In this document: piece by piece, positions 15,533 through 24,221 of the stretch
How the letters are laid out: every line of letters starts with the position of its first letter
Position numbering within the stretch: the first letter of the stretch is position 1
NCBI GenBank assembly: GCA_035499415.1
Contig: DATJYV010000207.1
Location: 1 to 29,367, forward strand
DNA from: DATJYV01 sp035499415
GTDB lineage: Bacteria > Bacteroidota > Ignavibacteria > UBA10030
Length of the DNA: 29,367 nucleotides
Direction: 5' to 3'
Position numbers and translations under genes: made by a program
Notes under the pieces: model-generated
Databases searched by the model: none
What the model was told of the DNA's origin: nothing
Seen by the model: the letters and a program-made list of their open reading frames with translations, nothing else

Positions 15533-18109
15533 TCATGCGGTCGGTGGCTGGGTGGACGCTCCCGGCGGCGCGGGCGGTATCGGATGTGCCGTTTTCTTCT
15601 TTCGCGCCCCGAGAACGACCGCTCCGGCAAGCGACGCCAGGACGAGAATGTTCGTCCCCAGGCTTATTTTCTTGCCGAGATAGAATCCGCGCGGTTCGAA
15701 GGTCATCCTGAGCGTGTGGTCGCCCGCGGGAACGATGACGCCGCGGAAAAAGTAGTCGAGGCAGTAGATCGGAATCTCATTGCCGTCGAGAAACGCCTTC
15801 CACCCGGCCGCGTAGTACGATTCGCTCAGGAAGAGCAAATTATTCCCCGAGGCGTGGACGCGGACCTCGAGGTCCTGTATGCCGTAATGGACGTATTCCG
15901 CCGTCACGTGTTCGTCCGGCGGATCGACCGTGACCTTGGGGTCGACGGTCATGTATGCGACATCCTCGGGAGAGAAGCTGATTCCCGCCATTTTGTTCAC
16001 GATCTCTTTTGCGGTCGCCAGCTCGAACCGCTTGACGAAGAATGCGCGGGGCATTGCAGCGCGAAAACGATAGACTTTGAATTCCGGACCGTCGAACGCC
16101 AACGCCAGCATCCCGCTCGAATCGGGTTTGTTCGAGATGATGTATTTGACGTTCATCAACTGCCAGACGAGAGGGTTTCCCAAGCCCGCCACGTCGACGA
16201 TGTCCTGGTACGCCCGCATCTTCGCCCCTTGATAACCGTACGCACTCTGAATTTTCCAGTACGCGAGCGTATTGTCGTACGGCGGCTGGCCGTTCACGAA
16301 GAGCAGCGTCCGGAACAATGTCGTGTCAGCGCGAAGATAATCGACGTACGGCGGCGCGGTGAAGACATGCGTTTGATCGGCCCGGTCGCGCGGCTCCATG
16401 GGCCTCTCGTCAACCCTCCAGAGGTCCGCCAGAACCACGACGACAAGGATCACGGCGAGCGTCCCCGCCTGGATCGAGCGTTTCCAGTAGAAGAAGAACG
16501 CGCCGAACGCGACAAGAAGAAATGCCGCTGCGAATCGGATGTCCGTCATGACGGTGTCGACGACAAAATTGTAAATCTCCGTCACAACCTCCATCTGCCG
16601 GCTGCCGACCGACGCCGCAAGATGACCGCCGACTTCCTGAAGGGGGAAAATGCTCGTGTATATTCCCTTGAAGAACCCGGGCACGACGATGGTGAGCGCG
16701 AAAAAGGCGGCTACGGCATAAAGGATGCGCTTCCATCGAGTCTCCGTCGCGGAGTCGAGCCCCCTGTCGCCCTGCGCCATGAGGGACGCGACGCCATACG
16801 CCGCGAGGACCGGCACGAAAACCTGGGCGAGCACGAGGATCATCGAGGGGATGCGAAACTTGTTAAACCCAGGGACAAACTTGAACATCGGGTCGTACAG
16901 GATCGGAAATTCCCTGCCGAAGGCAACAAGAAGCGACAGGATGATCGTGATGCCGAGGTAGCGGACAAAAGGATTCGACCGGTTGCGCACAAATCCGACC
17001 ACCGCAAGAAATAGGATGACGATGCCCAGGTATTGCGCCGCCTCCGTGAACGTCTGCGGCCCGAAGTAGGCGTTGAACACGAAGTCCTTCGCCAGCGGCC
17101 CGTGATATGTCAGCTGTCCGAAGCCGTACCAGGTCGGGACGAGAAACGTCATCACTTCCCCGACGCCGAACGACCAGCTGGTTGCATAGTCGTAGTCCAG
17201 TCCCCCCTCCAGCGTTTTGTTCTCCCCCTTTTGCACCGATGGAATCAACGGAGCCGCGCCGCGCATCGAGTAAGGGTTGTACTCGAGGACCGACAGGTAC
17301 TTATCCGAATCGAGAGCAAACGCAAGCGCAGACGCAGCAATCAGAATGCCGGCGGAACGAAGGACGCCCGTCAGATTTTCCTTTTTCAGGAGAGAGGCGA
17401 CGAGGTAATAGACGAAGTAGACGACAAGAGAAAAGTAGACATAGAAGATCATCTGGACGTGGCCCGCGAGGAGCATGAAGTGGAGAAGGAGGACGAGGCC
17501 GAGGGCATAACGGATGTCGAACTTTTCCCGCAATTTTTCGACGACCATCACGACGAAGGGGAAGAACGCAATCACGGCGATCTTGGTGTTATGGCCCGCC
17601 ATGATCCAATTGATGGTAAACATCGAATAGACCGCCCCCAGCGACCCGACGAGCGCGGCAATCGAATTCTTCAATCGGTTGTCGATCAAAATGTAAATGC
17701 CCACCGCGAAGACGAAATAGAAGAAGATGACCCAGCCGAGGTCCGAGTCCAGCAGGAAGAGCTGGAATGCGTTGTCTACGATGGAGAGAATTTTCCCGGA
17801 GATGTCGAAGTTGCGCGCGCCGCCGAGCGTGAGACTTCCGTACGCCGGCATGCCGCAAAAAATGTAGGGGTTCCAGAGGGGAAATATTCCCGCCGAGTCG
17901 GCTTCCTTCGCCATCGTATCCCAGCTATGCGACGCCGTCGTGTCGGGGTGAATGAAAATCTTCCCCTGGAAAATCATGGGGTAAAAGAAAACGACGAGGC
18001 TGAGGAAAACAGCGGCAAGGGCGATGGTGTGCCGGTGCGGGCCGAGGAGGTACGCCGACACGGTGTCAAGGTTTCGGGATTGCGGCTTTCCCTGCGGTGA
18101 TTTGCTCAT
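15533..18109 (-). CDS. YfhO-family polytopic membrane protein
   Basis: 858 residues with roughly twelve hydrophobic helices, a large soluble region between about 545 and 810, and a final helix near 812-832. The first periplasmic loop carries FIHPDTTASHSWDT and FPLWNPYIFCGMPAYG (76-91), the signature of YfhO-type GT-C-like proteins. The C-terminal segment VIVPAGDHTLRMTFEPRGFYLGKKIS is also diagnostic. YfhO in Gram-positives helps glycosylate (lipo)teichoic acid; relatives in FCB bacteria are usually uncharacterised. A periplasmic sugar transfer from a polyprenyl-phosphate donor is a reasonable guess, since two donor-loading GT2 enzymes are in the same cluster. The tail is proline/alanine-rich. 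Spacing to the flanking genes is 10 and 20 bases. Confidence 0.9.
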   Translation of the reverse strand: MSKSPQGKPQSRNLDTVSAYLLGPHRHTIALAAVFLSLVVFFYPMIFQGKIFIHPDTTASHSWDTMAKEADSAGIFPLWNPYIFCGMPAYGSLTLGGARNFDISGKILSIVDNAFQLFLLDSDLGWVIFFYFVFAVGIYILIDNRLKNSIAALVGSLGAVYSMFTINWIMAGHNTKIAVIAFFPFVVMVVEKLREKFDIRYALGLVLLLHFMLLAGHVQMIFYVYFSLVVYFVYYLVASLLKKENLTGVLRSAGILIAASALAFALDSDKYLSVLEYNPYSMRGAAPLIPSVQKGENKTLEGGLDYDYATSWSFGVGEVMTFLVPTWYGFGQLTYHGPLAKDFVFNAYFGPQTFTEAAQYLGIVILFLAVVGFVRNRSNPFVRYLGITIILSLLVAFGREFPILYDPMFKFVPGFNKFRIPSMILVLAQVFVPVLAAYGVASLMAQGDRGLDSATETRWKRILYAVAAFFALTIVVPGFFKGIYTSIFPLQEVGGHLAASVGSRQMEVVTEIYNFVVDTVMTDIRFAAAFLLVAFGAFFFYWKRSIQAGTLAVILVVVVLADLWRVDERPMEPRDRADQTHVFTAPPYVDYLRADTTLFRTLLFVNGQPPYDNTLAYWKIQSAYGYQGAKMRAYQDIVDVAGLGNPLVWQLMNVKYIISNKPDSSGMLALAFDGPEFKVYRFRAAMPRAFFVKRFELATAKEIVNKMAGISFSPEDVAYMTVDPKVTVDPPDEHVTAEYVHYGIQDLEVRVHASGNNLLFLSESYYAAGWKAFLDGNEIPIYCLDYFFRGVIVPAGDHTLRMTFEPRGFYLGKKISLGTNILVLASLAGAVVLGARKKKTAHPIPPAPPGASTQPPTA

Positions 18110-18119
18110 GACGTCCGGC

Positions 18120-19451
18120 TCATTGTCGGGGTGAAGCGCGGTGGGTTCGCAGATAATCCAGCAGCTCGGCGAGCCGACGTGATGTTTCCCGTCGCTCGTA
18201 CTTCTTCATCGCTTCCAGGTTTGGTTGGAACGGTTTCTTATGGTAGAGATAATTCTCATAACATTCAACGAACGCCCTCTGGATCGCCGTCCGGTCATTC
18301 CGGTCCGCCACAAAACCCGAGCGCGTTTCCCCGATCAATGCCGAGACGGCTCCGGGGGGAGCGATCGCAATAATGGGTTTGCGGGCGCCGACGTATTCGA
18401 AGACTTTCCCCGGCACGATCTGCGCGCTCTCTTTCGCTTCGTCCACAACCAGCAGCAGCGCGTCCGCTTTCATCAGCTCCAGAATGCTCTCCCGGTGCGG
18501 AAGGTACGAGACGATCTCGACCGAGCCGTGCAGCGTCGAGCGTTCCAGCATCCGGACGACTTCGGCGCCGAAGCGTCCGATGAAACGGAACCGGATGCGC
18601 GAAGGATCGACACGCCCCGCTGCCGCGAGCGCTTCCACGGCGGCGAGGAAGTTCTGCGGAGTTCGCCGGCCGTACATGGAACCCGTGTACACGACCGTGA
18701 AGCGGTCGTTCTCCGCCGGAGCCACAGCAGGATAATCCTGAGAGTCGAAACCGTTGGGAAGATGGATGCACTTCAGCGGATTGACGTGCGGATACTTCGT
18801 TTGAAAATCGGTCATGATCCCCGCCCATGCGCATTCGACAAGGTCGGCGTCTTCGTACACCGAGCGCTCGAGAAACGAATCGACGGCCCGAGGAAACGAC
18901 CATCGCTCCGGCGACGAGATGAAGCCCACCCACGGATCACGAAACCCGGCAACCCACGGAATTCCCGTTTTGTTGTGCAACTCCCGGGCAATCACGGCAG
19001 TCGTATACGGGGGGGATGAAGAATAGATTGCTTCAATTCCTTCCGTCGTCGCAATCTCTTTTGCATACGGATACGCGTACGGGAACCATCCGATCCGCGC
19101 GTCGGGAATGAAGAACGTTTCACGGATGAACCCCGCCAGGCGTTCGGCAACCGACCTGCCGCCGCCGCTTCGGGGAATATTCTCGACGTCGACCGGCGAG
19201 TCCGCCCTCTTCCCCGTCAATCGGCGGTACAACCGATACGGCTCAAAGATCTTAGTCCGGTAAACCCGGGTCCCTTCCGGAATTTCTTCAAGCAGCGATT
19301 CGTCCCGGGCCGGATAATCCCCCTCCTCCACCGTCAGAACCACCGGCTCCCAGCCGAATTGCGGGAGGTATTTCACCATCTTCAGCACGCGCTGCACGCC
19401 CGGTCCGCCCGACGGCGGAAAGTAGTACGAAATGATGAGCACTTTCTTCAT
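18120..19451 (-). CDS. GT4-type glycosyltransferase
   Basis: 443 residues from the ATG at 19451. It begins MKKVLIISYYFPPSGGPGVQ, a family-typical GT4 start with the Gly-rich donor/acceptor loop. Downstream are EAIYSSSPPYTTAVIARELH, WVAGFRDPW, the hinge CIHLPNGFD, FTVVYTGSMYGRRTP and IVPGKVFEYVGARKPIIAI. A longer frame opens at 19508, but it would add 19 non-conserved residues overlapping the upstream methyltransferase, so the inner ATG is preferred. Neither start has a good Shine-Dalgarno. It probably acts on the cytoplasmic face with an NDP-sugar donor. The sugar is unknown; similar enzymes recur in FCB polysaccharide loci. Confidence 0.9.
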   Translation of the reverse strand: MKKVLIISYYFPPSGGPGVQRVLKMVKYLPQFGWEPVVLTVEEGDYPARDESLLEEIPEGTRVYRTKIFEPYRLYRRLTGKRADSPVDVENIPRSGGGRSVAERLAGFIRETFFIPDARIGWFPYAYPYAKEIATTEGIEAIYSSSPPYTTAVIARELHNKTGIPWVAGFRDPWVGFISSPERWSFPRAVDSFLERSVYEDADLVECAWAGIMTDFQTKYPHVNPLKCIHLPNGFDSQDYPAVAPAENDRFTVVYTGSMYGRRTPQNFLAAVEALAAAGRVDPSRIRFRFIGRFGAEVVRMLERSTLHGSVEIVSYLPHRESILELMKADALLLVVDEAKESAQIVPGKVFEYVGARKPIIAIAPPGAVSALIGETRSGFVADRNDRTAIQRAFVECYENYLYHKKPFQPNLEAMKKYERRETSRRLAELLDYLRTHRASPRQ

Positions 19452-19482
19452 GGGAGGTGACGGAAAAAAGCCGGGAAATCTT

Positions 19483-20295
19483 TCATCCAACTTTTCGGGC
19501 AACGACATTTAAACCCGTTCCCGACGATGGCTCGATTAAATAATCCAACCCCATCATGGGAAGAACAAACGGAAGAGTCAGAAGATAATAGAAAGGGAGG
19601 ACGAAGAACATCGCCTTCGAGGTATTGACCAGCAGCATGGGGACGCGAATGCACGCGTTCCAGGCCGCATTCCCCCATGGACCGTACGTATATCGGATTT
19701 TTTCGAGACGGAAACCGGCACGCTCGAGCTTCTCGCGAATTTCGCCTGCGCCGTAGCCGTTGCGTGCGTGCTCTTCGATGAAGCTCGGGTCTTCGGCGGA
19801 TTTCGCTCCCGAGCCCCCGAGGTTCGACGGTGTATTGATCAAGAGTGTTCCCCCCGGCCGGAGTGCCCGGAAAAAATTCCGGAAAACGCCCTCGTCGTCC
19901 GGAATGTGCTCCATCACGTCGACGCTCAGGATAAAGTCGAACCGGTTTTCATGGCGGATGGCCGTCAGGTCCTCCACGCCGAAACGACAATTCTTCAATC
20001 CGACTCTTTCGAAGAATTGCCGGCAGTCGGCGATCTGGTCATCCTTCACGTCCACTGCGTAGATCGACGCGAGCGGAAAATGTCGTGCGATGTAGTAAGA
20101 GTACTGGCCGAAACCCGAGCCCGCGTCGTAGACGTCGAATCGCTCCCGTCGTTCGGCCAGAAGCATTCGCAGCCAGCGCTTCACATGCCACTCGCGGAGA
20201 AACATCAACCCCAGAAGTTTATAGAACGCAATGCGCAACGTGACGCTGCGGCGCGCCACTGCTCCGATCGAATTCTTTATCGGGTCGTACTTCAC
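19483..20295 (-). CDS. Class I SAM methyltransferase, possibly membrane-associated
   Basis: 270 residues from GTG at 20295. SAM motif I is VYDAGSGFGQYSYYIA (55-70), then IYAVDVKDDQI, FDFILSVDVMEHIPDDEG and RALRPGGTLLINTPS. After the catalytic domain lies a hydrophobic hairpin near 217-250 (MLLVNTSKAMFFVLPFYYLL and onwards), suggesting attachment to the inner membrane near the lipid-linked glycan. The acceptor is not evident. The start codon follows the GT9 stop by ten bases, without a visible Shine-Dalgarno, so translation may be coupled. Confidence 0.88.
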   Translation of the reverse strand: MKYDPIKNSIGAVARRSVTLRIAFYKLLGLMFLREWHVKRWLRMLLAERRERFDVYDAGSGFGQYSYYIARHFPLASIYAVDVKDDQIADCRQFFERVGLKNCRFGVEDLTAIRHENRFDFILSVDVMEHIPDDEGVFRNFFRALRPGGTLLINTPSNLGGSGAKSAEDPSFIEEHARNGYGAGEIREKLERAGFRLEKIRYTYGPWGNAAWNACIRVPMLLVNTSKAMFFVLPFYYLLTLPFVLPMMGLDYLIEPSSGTGLNVVARKVG

Positions 20296-20305
20296 GTGCG
20301 GGTTT

Positions 20306-21451
20306 TTACCGTGCGAGGTTTTCGGCGGACAGGGAGGCGACCGCAGACTGGAGATGTCCGAACATGAATTCCGGAGTCATCGAATTCATGCAGTGCGGGT
20401 CAAAATCGCACCGCGTCTTGTAACAACAGAGGCAATCGAGGTCCGAATGAACTTTGAGAATCTGTCCGCCGTATGAATCGATTTCGGCGGAAGACGTCGG
20501 GCCGAAGTATGCGACGACCTTCTTTTTCAACGCTGTCGCGGCATGGAGGGCAAGCGTATCGCCCGTCAGAAAGACGTCGCTGAGGGTCAGGAGGGAGAAG
20601 AATTCGCGAAGGGAGTTGTCCGTTCCGGTGTCGATGACCCGTTTGGCGTGAAGCTTTCGAAGCGCGGCGTTCCTCCTTGCCTCGTGCGGCCCTCCGTACA
20701 GCAGGATCGTCCAGTCGGTCTTCCGCAGGATCAGCCGGATCAATCCCCGGAATCCCTCCATCGTCCATTGCTTGTACTGCCACCGGGGACTCGATCCCGT
20801 GTTCATGCCGACCCTCACGCGCCCCCGGGGGAGTTTGCGTTTCCTGGAGAACCCATCGGCAAAAACGAGCTCGTCGGGCGAGAGGTTCAGGACGATCCGT
20901 TTGTCCTTCGGATGGAGCCGGCAGATTTCCAGCATCAGGTCCTGATAACTCTGCGCGTTTGCCTTCTTGTCCCGGTCGAACGCCCCCATCTCGAGCCAGC
21001 GGGTCGCTTCCGGATTGAACGGAAAAACATTCCCCTTCGAATCGAGCCCGTATCCCAGCTTTTCTTTTCCCTTCACATGGCTCGCAAGCACCGCGCTGTC
21101 CGCGGACGTGTCGAGATTGATGACGAGGTCGAACTCTTCCACGGCGCATCGCAGCACCGCTTCCGTCGACTCGTACGCCAGGACTCTGTCCACGAGCTTG
21201 TTGTTCCTGAACAGGTCGAGGGCGGAGGAGCGCGTCACCCACGTGATCTCCGGCGCGGCGTACCGCTCCCGCAGTCCGGGGAGGATGCACGTCGTCCGGA
21301 GAACATCCCCCACCGCATCGAGCTTAATCACCAGGATGCGCATTCCGGGCCTCTCGTAATGCGGACAATCGTCGCACACAACTCCTTCCGTTTTGTTGAA
21401 CGTGCAGGGACGGTCGCCGGGAAAATGCCTGCAGTCGGCCCTCAGAATCAT
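20306..21451 (-). CDS. GT9 (heptosyltransferase-like) glycosyltransferase with cysteine-rich ends
   Basis: 381 residues. The GT9 core starts at ILVIKLDAVGDVLRTT (39-54), with LVINLDTSADSAVLAS, VGMNTGSSPRWQYKQW (nucleotide-sugar site) and VFLTGDTLALHAATALKKKVVAYFGPTS. In front sits an extension with C7, C16, C26 and C29 (DCRHF, PCTF, CDDCPHY), and the C-terminus has C340, C342, C343, C348 and C354. The start is firm because the ATG overlaps the upstream GT4 stop as ATGA (21448-21451), so the cysteine extension is translated. GT9 enzymes classically add heptose to the LPS core, but no heptose biosynthesis gene is in the window and the true sugar is unknown. The cysteines could bind a metal or iron-sulfur cluster. 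Confidence 0.9.
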   Translation of the reverse strand: MILRADCRHFPGDRPCTFNKTEGVVCDDCPHYERPGMRILVIKLDAVGDVLRTTCILPGLRERYAAPEITWVTRSSALDLFRNNKLVDRVLAYESTEAVLRCAVEEFDLVINLDTSADSAVLASHVKGKEKLGYGLDSKGNVFPFNPEATRWLEMGAFDRDKKANAQSYQDLMLEICRLHPKDKRIVLNLSPDELVFADGFSRKRKLPRGRVRVGMNTGSSPRWQYKQWTMEGFRGLIRLILRKTDWTILLYGGPHEARRNAALRKLHAKRVIDTGTDNSLREFFSLLTLSDVFLTGDTLALHAATALKKKVVAYFGPTSSAEIDSYGGQILKVHSDLDCLCCYKTRCDFDPHCMNSMTPEFMFGHLQSAVASLSAENLAR

Positions 21452-22623
21452 CGATCTTCCATGGCGGATGAAGACCCCCGGTCCGCTCCCAGCTCGCGCC
21501 CGATCTGTTCAAAAAGCCCGCGCATCTGATGATAGTCCTTGATCTGATTCTTCGCAAGGATGTTGCGCGAAAACTCATCCCCCTTCTTTTGAAGAAAGAA
21601 TTTCGCCGCGGCCTCTGCGAGCTCCTGCGGCTTGTTGGCCGGAACCACGTATCCCGTCACCCCATCTTCCACGAGCTCCGGCAATCCCCCCACATCCGTC
21701 GCGATGACCGGACGCGCGAATCCGTACGCGATGCTCAAAATTCCGCTCTGTGTCGCTTCGTTGTACGGAAGCGCGACGAGATCGGCCGCTCGAAAATAGA
21801 GATGGACGCGTTCGTTTGCAACGTACTCGGCGACGATGGTCACGTTCCCCTCCATCGAAGCGTTCCGTATCGCCTCGTGGTACGGCTTCGGGTCGTCGTA
21901 AAACTCTCCGACGATGAGAAGATGCGCGTCCGCCACCCTGGCGCGGATCGTCGAAAATGCTTCGATGAGGTTCATCAGCCCCTTGTATGCGCGAATGTAT
22001 CCGAAGAAGAGGATGAGATTTTTCCCCCGGAGCCCGAGCCGCTCTTTTGCTTGTTCGGATGTGAGCGACGGATCCCCGTCGTAGCAATCGTACAATGGAA
22101 GCGTCGTGCGGAGCACCGGCCTCCCCGGATACAGCTTCTTCACCTGGCGTTCGACGACCTCCGAGAGCACGACGAAATAATCGGCATACCGGAGCGCAAG
22201 CCGGGTAAGAAAGAAGTCGACGCGCCGTCCCTCGTGCGAGATGACGTTCTCAGCGACCATGACGACAGGGCGGCCTGTCGCGCGCTTGTATCGCGATGCG
22301 ACCGTCGCGACGACGAACCCGAAGAACGGATTCCACCAGCTGATGACGACAAGGTCCGGCTTGAGCGAGACGATGCGACGCGCGGCCGCAAACCAGGTCC
22401 AGGGTGAAACGGAATCGATGAGCGCTTCCGCCGGATGCTTTTTCACCGGAGCACCGCTGATGTCGTTCTGCCGTACACCCGGAAACAGGATTTGCGGATA
22501 CAATCGCGAATACGAAACGACCGTCACGTTATGTGCCGATGCAAGGGACTCATACAGATGTGCAACAAACAGCGCATTCCCACCCCGAAGCGGATACGCC
22601 GGACCGACAAGAACGATCTTCAT
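21448..22623 (-). CDS. GT4-type glycosyltransferase
   Basis: 391 residues starting MKIVLVGPAYPLRGGNALFV at the ATG at 22623. That ATG overlaps the GT39-like gene's stop as ATGA (22620-22623). A frame extending to 22695 would overlap that gene by over 70 bases and is rejected. The GT-B hallmarks are NLILFFGYIRAYKGL, HLLIVGEFYDD, VHLYFRAADLVALPYNEATQSGILSIAY and ARPVIATDVGGLPELVEDGVTGYVV. The ATQSGI element takes the place of the usual EGFG acid/ribose motif and is common in a GT4 subgroup. It likely acts at the cytoplasmic membrane face in glycan assembly; the donor sugar is unknown. Confidence 0.92.
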   Translation of the reverse strand: MKIVLVGPAYPLRGGNALFVAHLYESLASAHNVTVVSYSRLYPQILFPGVRQNDISGAPVKKHPAEALIDSVSPWTWFAAARRIVSLKPDLVVISWWNPFFGFVVATVASRYKRATGRPVVMVAENVISHEGRRVDFFLTRLALRYADYFVVLSEVVERQVKKLYPGRPVLRTTLPLYDCYDGDPSLTSEQAKERLGLRGKNLILFFGYIRAYKGLMNLIEAFSTIRARVADAHLLIVGEFYDDPKPYHEAIRNASMEGNVTIVAEYVANERVHLYFRAADLVALPYNEATQSGILSIAYGFARPVIATDVGGLPELVEDGVTGYVVPANKPQELAEAAAKFFLQKKGDEFSRNILAKNQIKDYHQMRGLFEQIGRELGADRGSSSAMEDR

Positions 22624-24221
22624 GGCATTGAGGACGTCTTGATCCGGTAAAGGACGGCCGGCGGGGAAACGGTGTACGCGACCGGGATGAGCCACGGCGG
22701 CGCCGTCCGCGGGTCGAGCAAACCTTGAAACTGCGGCCGCATTCCGGCCTCGACGCTGCTGAAGAAAAGGTACGACGCGCTGTCCTTTGTCGCTTCGGCG
22801 TGCAGTTCATCGAGCGTGTTGACGAGCGGAAAGATCGTCATCCGCATTCCCAGATAGTACGCGATGTGCGGTTTGCGCGTGATGATGATCGTTTCCGGGT
22901 CCGGCGCGGGCTCGTGGCTCTTGAACCAGTCGGCAATGACGGGGATTTCCTTCGGCCCCGAATCGATATTTGCGCTGTTAAACTGATAGCCATTGGTGAA
23001 GACCACGGCGGCGACGGCGACCGCTGCCAGATTCCCGGCATTGACCGGACCGAACAGCTTTCTGGCCGAGAGTTGCGGCCAGGCAAATCCCGTCGCGGCA
23101 AGCATGCCGTAGAGCGGCAGCAGCGCCATCGACAGCCGCTCGCCGTAGAAGACAAGAAGCAGCACGAGAAAAAAACATGCGCCGCCGACGATGAAGGCCC
23201 ACTGTCGGGAAGACCCTCCGCGTTTTCCGAGGACGAACATTCCCGCGACGACAAAAATTCCTTCCGCCCAATGCACGAGGAGCGTCAGGTCGCTGAACAG
23301 ATGCTCGAACAGGTTTGACCCGACAGTCGCAACAAACCTTCCCGGGTCGGAGAAAATGACCTGGCGGAGGGAACCGAATTTCTGCGCTTCGGAAATCCAG
23401 TACTGATCCCAGCTGATCCGGCCCTTCGCAAACATTTCATACGCGATGTTGAGGTAATTCCGGTTGTAGAAAAAGCTCCCCCGTTCGCGCAGACAGTAGA
23501 TCCCCCAGGGAGCGATCAGGAGAAAAAAGGCGGCGAAGAAGATGGCGATCGTCTGAACCCTTGCTCGGCCCGGGAGTCGGTAGGGGTTGATGAACCAGAA
23601 AATCAATGGCACTGCGAAAAGCGCGAAGACGCCGTTGTAGCGCGTGAGGTACGCGCACGCCGCAAAGAGCGCCGACAAAATGATGTTCGACCATCGGAGA
23701 GCGTCGTCTTTCAAAAGGAAGAAGAAGAAACCGAGGACGAATGTGCAGAAGACCATGTCGGTCCCTGCGGAGTAGCAGTACTGGATGAACGTGGCATTGA
23801 GCCCGGTGAGCAGAACCGCGACGAAGGCAATATCGGTTGAGGCGATCCGCTTCAGGAGCTCAAACGAGAAAAAGAGTACGACCGAGCCGGACAGAGCGGC
23901 GATGACGATCCCGGCCCGGAAAAGGTCTTTGGTCAGCAGGCTCGTGAGCGCAAGGATGAGAGGATACGCCGGACCGCGGAAATCCTCGATGACGAAATGA
24001 CCGAGGAGAACCTGCTTCGCCTGCGGAACGTAGGCCCAGAAGAAGTCGGTTTCCACGCCGTAATCCCCGACGACGTGGTACTTCAGTGCGATGAACAGCA
24101 TGACGACGCCGTACGCCAGGGCAAGAAAGAGGCCGAGGCGGGGTTGTCGTGACAGAGCGGGAAAAAGGGGGTTGGCGCCGGAATGCTGTTGCGCCGGCTG
24201 GAGCCGTTCCTTCCGGGCCAT
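22620..24221 (-). CDS. GT39/ArnT-like GT-C membrane glycosyltransferase
   Basis: 533 residues. About eleven helices are followed by a periplasmic C-terminal domain from about residue 420. The first loop contains YGVETDFFWAYVPQAKQVLLG (54-74) with an acidic residue where GT-C enzymes keep their catalytic Asp, then FRGPAYPLILAL. This matches the PMT_2/ArnT-like family, which moves a sugar from a polyprenyl-phosphate donor to an acceptor on the periplasmic side. It begins immediately after the TAG of the polyprenyl-phosphate GT2 gene (TAG|ATG, zero spacing), so the pair probably works as donor maker and donor user. The acceptor could be lipid A, the glycan or a protein; nothing in the sequence decides. 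Confidence 0.9.
   Translation of the reverse strand: MARKERLQPAQQHSGANPLFPALSRQPRLGLFLALAYGVVMLFIALKYHVVGDYGVETDFFWAYVPQAKQVLLGHFVIEDFRGPAYPLILALTSLLTKDLFRAGIVIAALSGSVVLFFSFELLKRIASTDIAFVAVLLTGLNATFIQYCYSAGTDMVFCTFVLGFFFFLLKDDALRWSNIILSALFAACAYLTRYNGVFALFAVPLIFWFINPYRLPGRARVQTIAIFFAAFFLLIAPWGIYCLRERGSFFYNRNYLNIAYEMFAKGRISWDQYWISEAQKFGSLRQVIFSDPGRFVATVGSNLFEHLFSDLTLLVHWAEGIFVVAGMFVLGKRGGSSRQWAFIVGGACFFLVLLLVFYGERLSMALLPLYGMLAATGFAWPQLSARKLFGPVNAGNLAAVAVAAVVFTNGYQFNSANIDSGPKEIPVIADWFKSHEPAPDPETIIITRKPHIAYYLGMRMTIFPLVNTLDELHAEATKDSASYLFFSSVEAGMRPQFQGLLDPRTAPPWLIPVAYTVSPPAVLYRIKTSSMP

Noticed and set aside
13554..18100. Long plus-strand open frames opposite the amidotransferase and YfhO-like genes (414, 476 and 355 codons).
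   Set aside because: They lie antisense to genes with unmistakable domains, are rich in Arg/Glu/Asp low-complexity sequence and show no family motif. They are codon-bias shadows.
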